Positions 9,841 through 20,924 are shown, counted from the first letter of the stretch. The stretch: 64,000 nucleotides of DNA from Diprion similis (GCF_021155765.1 NC_060116.1:310001-374000); one strand, 5' to 3'. Made by a program: numbers and translations. The notes: generated by a model from the letters alone, not told the origin.

Positions 9841-12145
9841 GAGCGGATCCACGTCACTTTACTCAAAAAAAAAAACCGTCAAGTCACGGATCTTTGCGCC
9901 ATTTGAAATATCAGTAGTACTATGTAAAAAAAAATACAATTTCAAGGATTTTGAATTTTTTTCAAAAATGGCCGAGTTCGAGCTATGTAAAGTTTTGTAT
10001 ACCACTGTTGCACTGCTATGTTTGAAAATTCATATCTCCGAAAGTATACATCGGAGCGGACTGATCCTGCAATCTTTCTGTTCGTAAAAGAATGCGCTTC
10101 GATAAAAAAAAATTTATTTGAAAGAAAAACATTTGTTTCAATATTTTTTCACCGTTTTGTTTTTGATTTTGCTGCCATTTCCGCGGGACTAACAACAATT
10201 CATGGAGATAATTTTTTTCGGATACCTGTATCCTTCCTCTTTAATCCTAAAAAAAAAATTGATGGAGAAGTTACCAGGGCTGGAGAAAAAAAATGAAACG
10301 TCTCGTCGCGCGTCACCGCGCGCGCCGGTCCACGTCAGCGCTACTCCCGCGAACTCGGTGTGTTGTGTATATGTATATGTATCGAAGTGAGGAGGTCAGT
10401 TTCATAATTCCAGGTCAAAGAAGCTTCATAACCGTTGAAAAAAATGGTGAAAAAATATCGGTTCAGAAGCATCTGATGTTGAATAATCTGAGAGAATTGT
10501 ATCGATTATTCCGTGATCGTTATCCGGGTAAAAAAATCGGTGTTTGTAAATTTGCAGAGTTGGTGAATTTTTAGTAGTATGCGATTTCGCTGAGAATTAT
10601 GCATTTGTTTTACAAGATTCCACGCAAGGGTTTCACTAGAGCAATAATGAAGCGACTATTCATCCAATCGTGGTTTACCATAAAATTTACGCCGACGACC
10701 AGTTGAGACATTTTAGTTTTGTGAGAATTTCAGAGCATCTGAAACATAATACAGTCGCGGTTCATTTATTTCAAAAAAAGTTGATCAACTTTATAAGAGA
10801 GAAGTTTCAAAATTCGATTCCTATAGAGAAAATAATTTATTTCTCCGATGGAGCAGCTTCCCAATATTAGAACAAAAAGAAATTTCATAAACATAACACA
10901 TCACTTCGAAGACTTTCAATGCGAAGCCGAATGGTATTTTTTTGCTACATCACATGGAAAATGGCCGTGTGATGGTGTTGGTGGAACTGTTAAGAGATTA
11001 GCTTCGCGTACGAGTTTACAACTGATTGGCAATTCCGATCCTATCCAAACACCGCTGAATCTGTATAATTGGGCAGGTTCTTATTGTCGGAGCATATCTT
11101 TTGCGTACTGTACGTCTGCAGAATATCAAGCGGAAGAATCTATTTCACAAAATCGATTCAATAAAGCCTTGACAGTTCGTGGCACTCTAAAATTACATGC
11201 GGTTATTCCAGTATCTCATAAACTCATCAAAACAAAATTATTTTCCGCATCAGAAAAATTTGATTTGACGAAAATTATGAATTAATTTCAGAAAGAGGTT
11301 GGCTACTAAGCGTTATCCTGCGAATCATCGCTGAAAATATCGGCCCTTTTCAGAGCTACCAACATATTGCAAGATTATCTATCAGTCATGTAACACAAAC
11401 TGAGTGAAATAGAACTAAACCCAATTTCAGCACAGGAGTGCTCAACGAACCATAACCGTACTGGAATTCTCAGAACAGGTATACTCCAAGAAAGGATGAC
11501 CAATGGACGGATACTTGAGGGCTAGGGTGGTTAATATCTATTTCCGTAGAATGGATAGCCCGGGTAAGTGGAAGAGCATCAAATCAAATTGAACTCCACT
11601 ATATCGTATATAATATACGCAACACACCGAGTTCGCGGGAGTAGCGCTGACGTGGACTGGCGCGCGCGGTGACGCGCGACAAGACGTTTCATTTTTTTTC
11701 TCCTGCCCTGGTAACTTCTCCATCAACTTTTTTTTTCAGGATTAAAGAGGAAGGATACAGGTATCCGAAAAAAATGATCTCCATGAATTGTTGTTAGTCC
11801 CGCGGAAATGGCAGCGAAATCAAAAAAAGAAACGGTAAAAAAATATTGAAAGAAATTTTTTTTTCCAAATAAATTTTTTTTTATCGAAGCGCATTCTTTT
11901 ACGAACAGAACGATTGCAGGATCAGTCCGCTCCGATGTATACTTTTGGAGATATCAATTTTCAAACATAGCAGTGCAACAGTGGTATACAAAAGTTTACA
12001 TAGCTCGAACTCGGCCATTTTTGAAAAAAATTCAAAATCCTTGAAATTGTATTTTTTTTTTACATAGTACTACGGATATTTCAAATGGCGCAAAGATCCG
12101 TGACTTGACGGTTTTTTTTTTTAGTGAAGTGACGTGGATCCGCTC
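9841..12145 (+). mobile_element. Long-TIR DNA transposon in the leader of element A
   Basis: Inverted arms of about 540 bp (9841-10385 and 11606-12145) begin GAGCGGATCCACGTCACTT and end in its mirror image. GCAT occurs directly outside both ends (9837-9840 and 12146-12149), a clean 4-bp target duplication. The centre holds a broken transposase-like gene on the plus strand. The insertion lies between the primer-binding site and gag of element A. Arms differ by scattered substitutions and poly-A/T length changes, so it is older than the 3533-8752 foldback. Confidence 0.85.
10386..11285 (+). pseudogene. Transposase-like gene, frameshifted
   Basis: Fragments in successive frames: HLMLNNLRELYRLFRDRYPG (to a stop at 10572-10574), FAENYAFVLQDSTQGF, then VVYHKIYADDQLRHFSF and IIYFSDGAASQY (to a stop near 10868), then NFINITHHFEDFQCEAEWYF and ATSHGKWPCDGVGGTVKRLA to 11285. 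The FSDGxxxQY and FATSHGKxxCDGxGGTxKR signatures are familiar to me from repeated uncharacterised arthropod proteins and look like parts of an RNase H-fold transposase, but I cannot name the superfamily. Lying between long TIRs with a 4-bp target duplication makes a transposase role the best inference. At least two frameshifts or stops make it nonfunctional. Confidence 0.6.
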
Positions 12146-12495
12146 GCATCAACAACAATCGTAGTCCGACTAACCAATACCGTTGTGATCAACCTGACGA
12201 TAGACGGCAAGTACGAGATTCATCGAGAGGCTCACCTTTCCCGGCCACCTACAGGCTCATTAGTCGAGCCCTGCGACCTTGCTGTCGACGCCCTACTTAT
12301 TTCATTGACGAATCGACACCGGAAACCACTGCTTATTCATCTTAGGACAACCTCACCAGCAACTCCGAGAACACCATCTGCATCTTACCATCTGCAAGCG
12401 TCAGCCAACTATGCACTTCCGTATAATCCCGTTTTTCATCTACGTGTAAGTTAATTGTAATATATTTTTCGATACCGCAAAACCTCGAAATCAAA

Positions 12496-13560
12496 ATCGC
12501 ACCGCCTAATGAAACTGGATCAGATTTTTGGTCAGTGAAAGATGTCTTACCAACAATACCCTCTATTAACGGTCACAACATGCCTTTTGACTCGTTCGTA
12601 GAGCAATTGCGCGACGTAGGAACTCTAATAGAAGCAACAGACAGAACGATTTTCACCAAATTTGCGCAATTTGAAGTCACACACCATGCCTCTCAATATT
12701 TGATAGGAAAAAGTTGCAACGACGTCGAAGACCTCATAGCCGCCCTTAGTCGAGCTTACCGCCCGGATATTCCCATACGTCAATTATTTGCCCAATTAGA
12801 TAGAATTACCCAAGAACCTCATGAACGCGTCATAGATTACTCGTGTAGAATAAGAGCAATATCGAAAGAAATTAACAATGCAACCGCAGAAAAGCATTCG
12901 CCAGACATAGCTACTATATTACTAATTGATTTAGAAAAGGATACTGCTAGATCGTTTATTAGAGGGCTTCGTCCAGAATTGGAGTGGAGGATGGCTACTA
13001 TCAGACCATGACCGACCTTTGACGTCGTCGTCAGCATCTCCAAAGGTGGAGAGACGGAACAAATTAACCGTCAGATGATATTTTCTGCACAATATTCTAC
13101 TCCTTCTACACCTACACATCTCCCGTTACCCCCCGATAACGCCTCCCTATCTCAGGTATACACAACTCCATCTTTTATACCCCCCCCCCCCCCCCTGATG
13201 TCACTGCCGACACCTGGCTACGCTTATCAGCCAGCGTCCCGTACCGAACCCAACTAGTACGCTCAAGCTCTCGATCCAAACGCCCGGCTCACTGACAATG
13301 CAAATGTTCTGCCCGTTACTTGCCAATTTTGCAACCATCGTGGTCACTCCCTCGCGAAATGCCATCGTGCACGATGGAAGAGATGCTGTACTAAATGTCG
13401 GAGAATGGGCCACTTTCACGACGGGTGCAACCCGACTGATGCACCGAGCAGAAACCAACAGCAGTACTGTGCTAATTGTAGGCGCAGAGGCCACACAACA
13501 GACCAATGTAGATTCTCTCCGCATAGCAATAAGGTTTTGGAAATTCAAATCAACATTTAA
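12496..13560 (+). pseudogene. gag: gag of element A, start lost, two internal stops
   Basis: Aligns with the gag of element B. The B start ATG-GCA corresponds here to ATC-GCA at 12496-12501, so initiation is lost. The frame then runs through FWSVKDVLPTIPSINGHNMP and a capsid-like helical region, is cut by TGA (13009-13011) and TAG (13255-13257), and continues in the same frame through a proline-rich linker. It ends with three CCHC zinc knuckles: CQFCNHRGHSLAKC (13321-13362), CTKCRRMGHFHDGC (13387-13428) and CANCRRRGHTTDQC (13468-13509). The stop is TAA 13558-13560. The capsid and nucleocapsid regions would package the element RNA. Confidence 0.85.
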
Positions 13561-13639
13561 ACGACAACACTGCCTGTGAGCAATGCAAACAACTAGCGTT
13601 CAGATCCTCAAGTCATATCTTAATAACAGCTTCAACTAA

Positions 13640-14147
13640 CCCCCCCTTAATTTCTACCGACACCCCCGAGTTAACAAAAACTTCTAAATTTATTATAGAC
13701 ACCGGTGTAGACGTGAACTTGGTCAAAGAAAATGCTCCTAGTCCCCTCGTACGACACACAACCGACGAACCTCTCACATTGACTGGTACAACAGACAAAA
13801 AGACGAAAACCATCGCAAAAACAGAAATACATTTTGATAATAACTCTCACGTCTTCCACTTGGTCCCTGACTCATTCTCTATCCCGCATGACGGTTTTTC
13901 AGGCCAGCCCTTTTTACGGGAAGAGAGAGCAACTATTTCTTTCAACTCAAATTCGGTAATGCTTGGATCCTCATTGCCAATCCACTTCGATAAAATTGAT
14001 CAATCATCCCCCAAAAATCCCCGCGTAATTACAATACAGGCCCGTACTGCAAAAGCCATCCCAATAATAGTCGCAAACCCAGATATCAGAGTAGGTTACC
14101 TTAAACACATCGATCTGGGCGACAATATTCTTTGCAGCGAAGCATAA
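13640..14147 (+). pseudogene. Retropepsin-like protease region of element A
   Basis: The active-site loop reads IIDTGVDVN (13692-13718), the usual DTGA having become DTGV. It is followed by TLTGTTDKKTKTIAKTEI and SIPHDGFSGQPFLREE, the second half of a retropepsin fold, open to TAA at 14147. The corresponding region in element B reads DTDA plus a stop. It would cleave the Gag-Pol polyprotein. It sits between gag and RT as expected for Ty3/Gypsy. Confidence 0.75.
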
Positions 14148-14195
14148 GTTGAAAATAAGAACGGCATCGCTTACGGAACGGAATCAGCTGTAGAG

Positions 14196-15406
14196 ATGAT
14201 ACCCCCAACGGTAACTCTAGCCGACTTTGACGAACCACTGAGTACAGTCACATCAAACATTGCGTCTGCTTCGCCGAATAATCGCAACAACGATACCCAA
14301 CAAAAACCCCCTCAGTCGCAACCAACCTGCACAACGCGTCCGACTAATAATTCCCTTCCCCGTCCCCTCCAGTCCACTGACCTCACACAACAGCAAGCCG
14401 ATCCTCCCGTACCTGAAAACAGTGCACCTCGCCCTGGTGCCGCAACAGTACTCTTGACTGACGATAGGTCAGAAAGATTAGATATCCTAAAAAATAGTTT
14501 GCATCTGGATCATTTGAATGACACCGAAAAACAATCCATGTTCGACCTCGCCACGGAATTTAACCACCTTTTCCACCTCCCAGGTGATAAATTAGGCCAC
14601 ACCAATGTAACTCATTACACTATCCCCACGACGGACGACACGCCGATTCATACGAAACAATACCGTTTTCCCAAAATCCACAAAGACGAAATTGAAACCC
14701 AGGTCGATAAACTCCTTAAACAAGACCTTATTAAACATTTCGCATCCCCTTATAACTCCCTAGTGTGGATCGTTCCCAAAAAATCTGATAGTGATCGCAA
14801 TAAGCGTCGGCGCATGATTATTGTCTACCGAAAACTTAACGAGAAAACTATTGGCGATGCATATCCCATGTCCGACATCACTGAAATCTTTGACCAACTT
14901 GGCTCAGCCAAATGCTTCTCTACATTCGACCTAGCCTCCGGCTTTCATCAAATTCCCATGCCCCGGAACATAGTGCCAAAACTGCATTTTTGACACCTCG
15001 AGGTCATTATGAATTTTCTCGTATGCCTTTTGTATTAAAGAACGCCCCTGCCACGTTCCAAAGGCTCATGGACCAAGTCCTGCTAGGCTTACAAGGCAAC
15101 GAGATGTTTGTATATTTGGAGGACATGGTTATTTACGCTCGAAATTTACAAGAACATGAAATTAGATCCAGAAAATTGATGAAAAGACTAACTGAAGCCG
15201 GCGTGACTCTGCAGCCAGACAAATGCCAATTCCTGCGCAAAGAAGTCGTTTACCTTGGTCACCTTATCACTGAGTCAAGAGTTAGACCTGACCCCGGGAA
15301 GTTAGTAGCTGTGAAAGAATATCCTGTCCTGAAAAATTTCGAAAATCTTAAACAGTTCCTTGGTCTTTTGGGTTATTATCGCACGTTCGTCCGAAATTTC
15401 GGATAA
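14196..15406 (+). pseudogene. pol: Reverse transcriptase of element A, catalytic Asp lost
   Basis: The RT fingers and palm are recognisable: QYRFPKIHKDEIETQVDKLL, LIKHFASPYNSLVWIVPKK, ITEIFDQLGSAKCFSTFDLA then SGFHQIPM. A frameshift near 14960-14990 moves the frame to HSAKTAFLTPRGHYEFSRMP and NAPATFQRLMDQVLLGLQG. The catalytic box is YLED at 15113-15124 instead of YLDD, so the enzyme would be inactive even without the shifts. A TAA at 15404-15406 interrupts the connection region. Element B has the intact YLDD, showing that A's change is secondary. Confidence 0.9.
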
Positions 15407-15960
15407 ATTGCGAAATGCCTCACTCATCTGAATAAGGAGGATACCCCTTTCATTTGGACATCCGAACACCAATCTGCCTTCGAAACCTTACGTGATTCTT
15501 TATGCAAAGAGCCAATTCTCCAATACCCGGACTTCAGCAAGCCGTTTACGCTTACTACCGACGCGTCGAAATTCGCCATCGGTGCGGTTCCAAGTCAAGA
15601 TAAGAACGGTGCCGACTTACCAGTAGCGTACGCATCCCGAGCGCTCAAATACGCTGAATGAAACTACTCGGTGCCCAATAAAGAATTTTTAGCAGCCTAC
15701 TGGAGCATCAACCACTTCCGCCCCTACATTTATGGTCAGAAATTTACCTTAGTTACGGACCACGAGCCCCTCAAGTGAGTAAAAAGCGTTAAGAAGCCGT
15801 TTCTCGTTTATTACGATGTAGCCTAGAACTAGCAGAATACGATTTTTATACCAAACATAAAGTTGATGTCAATAATTCAGTTACCGATTTACCTAGCTCC
15901 CCTCACATTCACAATCCTTCCTATAGCGATTTTCTCATAGAATGCGACACGTTCCCTCTT
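15407..15960 (+). pseudogene. pol: RNase H region and linker of element A
   Basis: After the stop the frame continues with TPFIWTSEHQSAFETLRDSL, the RNase H start PFTLTTDASKFAIGAVPSQD, and NKEFLAAYWSINHFRPYIYG with TLVTDHEPLK. TGA (15660-15662) and TGA (15777-15779) interrupt it, and the tail degenerates. It would degrade the RNA of RNA-DNA hybrids. Seen by homology to the open B copy and general Gypsy organisation. Confidence 0.8.
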
Positions 15961-16400
15961 CTGCGTAATAAATATATTGAAAAAATTAAAGCTGACCTAT
16001 TACAGCAAAAAGATAATTTGGCTTACTGCATCTCAGCTGATTGCCAAATATCAAAAGGAATCGCGTTACAGCTAAGGGAACGTAAATTCATGAATCAAGA
16101 ACAATTCAGAGAATTCAATCCGACTGTGACTGACGTTATTCCTACCACTCACGGAAACCGAAAAATTGATAACCCAGTGACAAAGCCAAAGTACAATGAC
16201 AAACCCTTACCACACGATTTTTTGACACCTTGGTTAACTTCAAGAACGCGCTGCAAGAAGATGGCGTTGTCTCTGTCTCAATCCCAATCATAGGCTGTGG
16301 ACTCGACAAACTAATATGGAGCGTGGTGCGCAAAATGATCCATTATGTTTTCAAAAATTCAAAGATAAACATTACAGTTTGTCGCCGGGACCCTCCCGTC
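15960..16400 (+). pseudogene. Macro-type domain 1 inside element A pol
   Basis: Between RNase H and integrase the frame reads IEKIKADLLQQKDNLAYCIS then ADCQISKGIALQLRERKF, and after a shift VVSVSIPIIGCGLDKLIWSV then VRKMIHYVFKNSKINITVC. The order strand-AxxIS-AD-xx-KGIAxQL ... SxPxIGCGLDxLxW ... INITVC is that of macro domains, closest to my recollection of the OARD1/TARG1-like branch that binds or removes ADP-ribose. Two frame changes occur: at CCCTTACC (about 16205-16215, shared with B) and an extra T in the run at 16218-16224. The biochemical role in the element is unknown; ADP-ribose handling is inference. Confidence 0.7.
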
Positions 16401-16890
16401 CCTGCCCTCTCCCACGCCGATGATGCAACTACGTTCACTGATTATCGCCTCTCTGACCCCGTTCTTTCCACATCTGGAAATTCCTCTCCTTCCCCCCGTC
16501 CTCCACGGAAGAAATCACAACGTTCGATTAAACCCTTGGCATTCCATATGCCTTCGCCTCCCCTCCCAACCACGGACGCCATAATGCCTCCCCCTCGCGG
16601 ACCACCACGTCAGGCTAAGAGATACCCCCCACAGCTTTTTCGAAACCTACGAACCCCTCCTCTCTCTCCTTCCCTGCCAGCCTACAATTACGACGACAGC
16701 TCTGATCTGCTAACGGACACCGAGTATCATACGTGCGATCATCAATCGGACTCTCATATGAAACTAAAAACTTTGACCATAACACTGCTTTCGACACTGA
16801 CGATAAACAAACGGACACCCCCCCCCCCCCACGCTTTTGCACACTTTGTTGATCACTGGGACGACATACCAGTATCAGACAATATCCAAG
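16400..16890 (+). pseudogene. Proline-rich linker between the macro domains, element A
   Basis: Open frame, low complexity, with basic clusters (PPRKKSQRS, PPRGPPRQAKR) and Ser/Asp-rich stretches such as DDSSDLLTDTEYHT. A poly-C run at about 16820-16830 encodes prolines. Probably a flexible spacer; the same arrangement is in element B (36850-37190, minus). Confidence 0.6.
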
Positions 16891-17310
16891 ATACCAACGA
16901 CGGACTTTTTATGCTTAAAACCAACTATGCTCACTTTATATCAGCAGACTGCTCTTGGACTAAAGGTATACCAGCCCAGCTTGCCCGGGAGAATATCGTT
17001 GACCCGAAAATCGTAATGAAGCCCCCTCCGTGAAAAGTTGACATTGTCGAATCCAAGCACACCAACCGACGTATTTTTACCATGATATCGAAATCAAAAG
17101 AATCTGACAAAGACAAGTTATGCGATACTTTTAAACTATTGTCTAAACTGAAAACGGTGTTGGCCGAGTCAACGCCAAAATCCCTTGCATTCACAATGTC
17201 CGGAGACGACTTAGGCGAACTCGATCCTCGCGTTGTCCGAAAACTTTTGTCCTATATTTTCGCAGATCTTGAAATTCAAATTACACTTTGCCGCAATACT
17301 ACGGTCGTTC
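16890..17310 (+). pseudogene. Macro-like domain 2 inside element A pol
   Basis: The frame reads MLKTNYAHFISADCSWTKGI then PAQLARENIVDPK, a TGA at 17031-17033, RRIFTMISKSKESD, LLSKLKTVLAESTPKSLAFT and LGELDPRVVRKLLSYIFADL then EIQITLC. The N-terminal AHFISADCxxxKGIxxQL copies the pattern AYCISADCxxxKGIxxQL of domain 1, and the C-terminal LDxRVVRKLLSYxFxxxxIxITxC copies LDxLxWxxVRKxIHYxFxxxxxxITVC. The GCG of the ADP-ribose loop is not conserved, so this looks like a diverged duplicate that may no longer bind the ligand. The intact B copy supports the reading. Confidence 0.6.
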
Positions 17311-18371
17311 CAGACGAATGTTTACGAAAAGAAATGATCAAAGAATTTCACGAATCGTTAGCCGGTGGTCATCAAGGCGTCATTAAAGTATATAACCGCA
17401 TACGACAAAGGTATTTTTGGCCACATATGAAAGAACAAATCCAGGATTGCATAAGAACTTGTGAGAGTTGCCAGAGGCAAAAATTAGTCAGAGTTAAGAC
17501 CAAGTTGCCAATGGTGATAACGGACACCCCTGCCGATGCATTCGACAAGGTGGCGTTAGACATTGTTGGACCCCTTCCCCTCACTAATTCAAACAACAAA
17601 TATCTCTTGACACTGCGATGCAACTTGACGAAATTCCTAAACGCTATCTCTTTGCCTGTCGCCACTGCGAAAACTATAGGTGCAGCCTTTGCAAAAGAGT
17701 ACATTATACGTTACGGTGCCCTTCGAGCAATACTCACGGACCAAGGACAAAACTTCATGCGCGCAATCATCAAGCAGCATTGTAGACTTTTCAAAATCAA
17801 GCAAATTCGAACCACAGCTTACCGTCCTTAGTCCAACGGATCGCTAGAACGCAGTCACCTCGTTCTCATTGAACACCTTAAACATTACACGAACGCGGGT
17901 AAAGACTGGGACGATTACATCCGCTTTGCCATTCTTTGTTATAACACCGCGAAACACGAAGGTACTAACTTCACCCCCCATCAGCTAATTTTTGGTTCTC
18001 ATGCCAAACTTCCAACAGACGCAAACCCTGCCAGCGCATATACCTGTTCCTACGATTCCTTCGTCCTAGATTTAATTACCAATCTATCCAGCATACGAAA
18101 ACAGGCCGCGTTTAACCGTATTCAAGCAAAACACCGTTCCAAGACGTACTACGACCGTCATGTCAATATCCAAAATTTCGAAGCAGGTCAAAAAGTCCAT
18201 CTACTAAATGAAACCCGGTCTAAATTTGACGACGACCACTATAAAGGAGTGTACAGAATCAAACGCATAATTGACAATATCAAAGCAGAAATTTTCATTA
18301 CTCCCAATAAAACTAAAATCGTTCATTTGAATAAACTAAAATTGGCACAAGAAGGGAGCGACCAAAATTGA
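17311..18371 (+). pseudogene. pol: Integrase of element A
   Basis: HHCC zinc module HESLAGGHQGVIKVYNRI ... CIRTCESCQRQK, then the DDE core: VALDIVGPLPL, AILTDQGQNFM and, after a TAG at 17829-17831, SNGSLERSH with the catalytic Glu kept. The frame continues to TGA at 18369-18371 with a C-terminal region (LLNETRSKFDDDHYKGVYRI, IVHLNKLKLAQ) typical of Gypsy integrase tails. Only the one stop separates the two halves. It would insert the cDNA copy into chromosomes. Confidence 0.9.
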
Positions 18372-18731
18372 AGTTCTTTAAACATCAGCTCCCGCACAAG
18401 CCGCTCCTTGACCAGAGCCTTAACGCCAGCTCCGACTCCCTCCACATTTGGAACTAAGCCCTCTACTATACTGCTCTGAGTTAACTATATACCCTTTTTA
18501 CTATTATAATCTGTAACGATAACATGGATATGAACCACATTATCATACCTACATTACTATAAGAACTATACATAATTCAAAATTATACCACACTGCTCTA
18601 GGTTAACTATGATTGTAATGCTATGTACTACAGACTATTCCTGGCGAAGTGATCAGCTACCAGTCACCTGATTCCATTCTTCTCCTCATTCTAAACATTC
18701 GCTCGCCATACCTCAACGAATGTTTCCTTCT
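18372..18731 (+). other. 3' untranslated part of element A
   Basis: No open gene. The first 60 bases resemble the very end of the env-like remnant in element B; after that AT-rich sequence repeats words such as CTGCTCTGAGTTAACTATA and CTGCTCTAGGTTAACTATG. Confidence 0.5.
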
Positions 18732-18743
18732 AGGGGGGGGGCG
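18732..18743 (+). promoter_or_regulatory. Poly-purine tract of element A
   Basis: AGGGGGGGGGCG immediately before the 3' LTR, the expected primer site for plus-strand synthesis; B has the equivalent G-run. Confidence 0.7.
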
Positions 18744-19225
18744 TGTTACGTTCGGCGTCCCGCCACATGTCTCTCCCACCTTCCTCGAAAACCTCTCGCC
18801 TCTACCACCTGCCATTCCCATCGTAATGCTGCACTCCATATCTTGTCTTCCTATTACCATTTTGCCTTACGCCACTCGTTATCGCCCTTACCTTGCTGTT
18901 TTTATTCCCCTTCGTCCTGGATCCTCGCTCCTATCTCACGCTGAAGATGTACTCGGATCCCAACGCTCTAACCTTCAACATCTAGCTCCAATTCCTGTTC
19001 CCCAAAAAGTCACCTCGCCTACTCCCCAACGACTCCGTCGCTTATTTCACCCCATTTCTGAATCTCAATAAAAGTTCATTCCTTATCAAAGATAACTCTT
19101 CTCTTATTATTATTTTTCCCTCTTCCATTCCCTGAACGATGAAAGTGAGGAGACTGGACCAAAAAGGGCACCCGAATCAACATCTCGGGTGGGTACAAGG
19201 ACTACCGTCCCTCTGTACCGTAACA
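18744..19225 (+). repeat. 3' LTR of element A, 482 bp
   Basis: Begins TGTTACGTTCGGCGTCCCGCC and ends CTGTACCGTAACA, giving the 7-bp terminal inverted repeat TGTTACG/CGTAACA. Includes AATAAAAGTTCATTCC near 19070, the likely polyadenylation region. Homologous to both LTRs of element B. Confidence 0.9.
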
Positions 19226-19344
19226 TCCGGAAAACTTTTTTTACGTCTTAATCAAATTGGGATTTTGTTTTTGGAAAACTTTTTTTCATTTTCTGAAAAC
19301 TTTTCTTCGTTTCTGGAATTTTTTTTTTCATTTTTAAATAAATA

Positions 19345-20924
19345 ATTTGACAAAGGATCGTCGGAGGTGTCGAACGTAAGTACTCGTGGCAGTTTTATAC
19401 ATACAGCTAATCCCATAATTAGTTTTTATGGGGCAGCGGCAAACCCCCAAGGTACGGTGTCGGTCTGCCCAGGTATCAATTGTCGCTTGTCATCTTGCCA
19501 ACTCAGAGCCAATTTCTTCTGTACAATAGTACTTACTTGATGTTTTTTGCTACGAATTAGACATTGCGATCAAGTCAATTCCTTGTAAGCCAACAGGCAG
19601 CACTTATAATCGTCAAACGTGATGGTGTTCAGCGTTGAATTTTTGATACCCTTTGCGCGTTTGCGTACTTTCGTACCATTGACGTGTTTTTTCTCATCCT
19701 CACCCATCGTCGTAAAGGTGTACAGCTTGTCTCACAAACCAATGAACTCTGTCATAATTTTCCCGTTGTTTTCGTCCTTCATTATGCCCAGACGTTTCTT
19801 GTTCTTGAGCGGAATATCGTACACATTGTCGAGAGGGTAGTCTGAGGTGTCAAACATTGAGTCAACATCACGTTTGACGATATCGTAGATGTTCGGTACA
19901 TTAAATTGGTAAATAAAGCTGTCTGTGTCGGTGTGCAACAATTTGGCTTTTTGTCGGGAAAATTCGGCTTTATATAATTGTAATGAAAATCGTACAAAAT
20001 AATTTTTGAAAGGTCTAAAATTGCCGCACTGATATAAATTGGTTTATTAAAGTAAACTTTGGCTCGATTCATTTCTATAATAACCATATTAGTATCAAAT
20101 ACGGTGCAACTATGAAAGTTTGCCCTAACGATAAGCGCTCTCGCACCACCTCTTCCCTCCCATTTTGTAACTGATTTGACATCTGTGTGATTTCGCACAT
20201 TCTCCATAGTTTCACCAAAAACAGCGTTATTCATCAGCTTGTAGAAGTTTTTCTCAAATTCGTTTCTGGACTGTTTGCGCATGTTGGTGTTGAGCGTGAT
20301 GTAAGGCTCGAGCCATGGAAATTGTGGGAACTTCAAAACTCTATACACTTTGACTAATTCCAAACCTAAACTCAAAAATCGCTTTCAATTTCTGTAGTGT
20401 AGTATATACTTCGTTTTGGGGTAAAGGGTGGTGGCGAGTATAGGGATTTTACTACCTGGCGGTGTGAAATGCTCCGGACAGAGAGGTAGGTCTTTGTGCT
20501 CCTCGTGAAGCGCTGTAGGATAGTCCAAGTCCACCTCCAGGATGTAACCGATCGGCGAATCGTCCGGATGGTTTGTTATATCGATAGGATCATGCTCCCA
20601 CTCGAACGAGTCGATTGGTAAATGTGCACTCATAGCCGCACCGTAAAGATTGTTCACATCCAAATACATTAGATACGATTCCACCTTATTCGGATCAAAA
20701 TCTTTGCCCATAAATCTGTTATTGGCGCGAGCGTGTCGATTAGAACATTGCGCTACGCCACCTCGAATACCTCTTTCAATAAATAAAGCCATTTCGGGAT
20801 CATCGAAAAGTTGTAAATTCACCTTTGTGTGTTTAAGCATCGCGTCAAAAGCAAGCCCCGGCGCCGTGTAGTAGTGCAACGGATATGTGTGTGAAGTTGG
20901 CGACGACATTTTTGAATTGACCAA
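19345..20924 (-). pseudogene. B-family DNA polymerase fragment of a virus-like element
   Basis: Minus strand, N- to C-terminal from high to low coordinates. [20 protein letters not shown] and [15 protein letters not shown] lead into polymerase motif [13 protein letters not shown] (about 20645-20680). After a shift near 20385 comes motif [19 protein letters not shown], and after another shift near 19945 motif [18 protein letters not shown] ends that frame at about 19732, and weak continuation ([10 protein letters not shown]) is seen near 19450. This is the protein-primed-like B-family type found in arthropod virus-like elements, probably the group whose other genes lie at 1-2969. The exonuclease half is missing: the 5' side is replaced at about 20889 by the inverted-repeat block. 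Replication enzyme, nonfunctional. Confidence 0.8.

Larger units (their letters stand above)
9298..19225 (+). mobile_element. Ty3/Gypsy-like LTR retrotransposon A, decayed
   Basis: Order on the plus strand: truncated 5' LTR, primer-binding site, leader, gag with three CCHC knuckles, protease, reverse transcriptase, RNase H, two macro-like domains, integrase, poly-purine tract and a full 3' LTR. The reading frames carry many stops and shifts, the gag start is lost and the protease and RT active sites are altered, so it is dead. A 2.3-kb DNA transposon sits in the leader. The same family is present as element B (33365-50985, minus). An env-like gene seen as a remnant in B is essentially absent here: after the integrase stop only about 60 bp resembles the end of that remnant. 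Confidence 0.9.
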
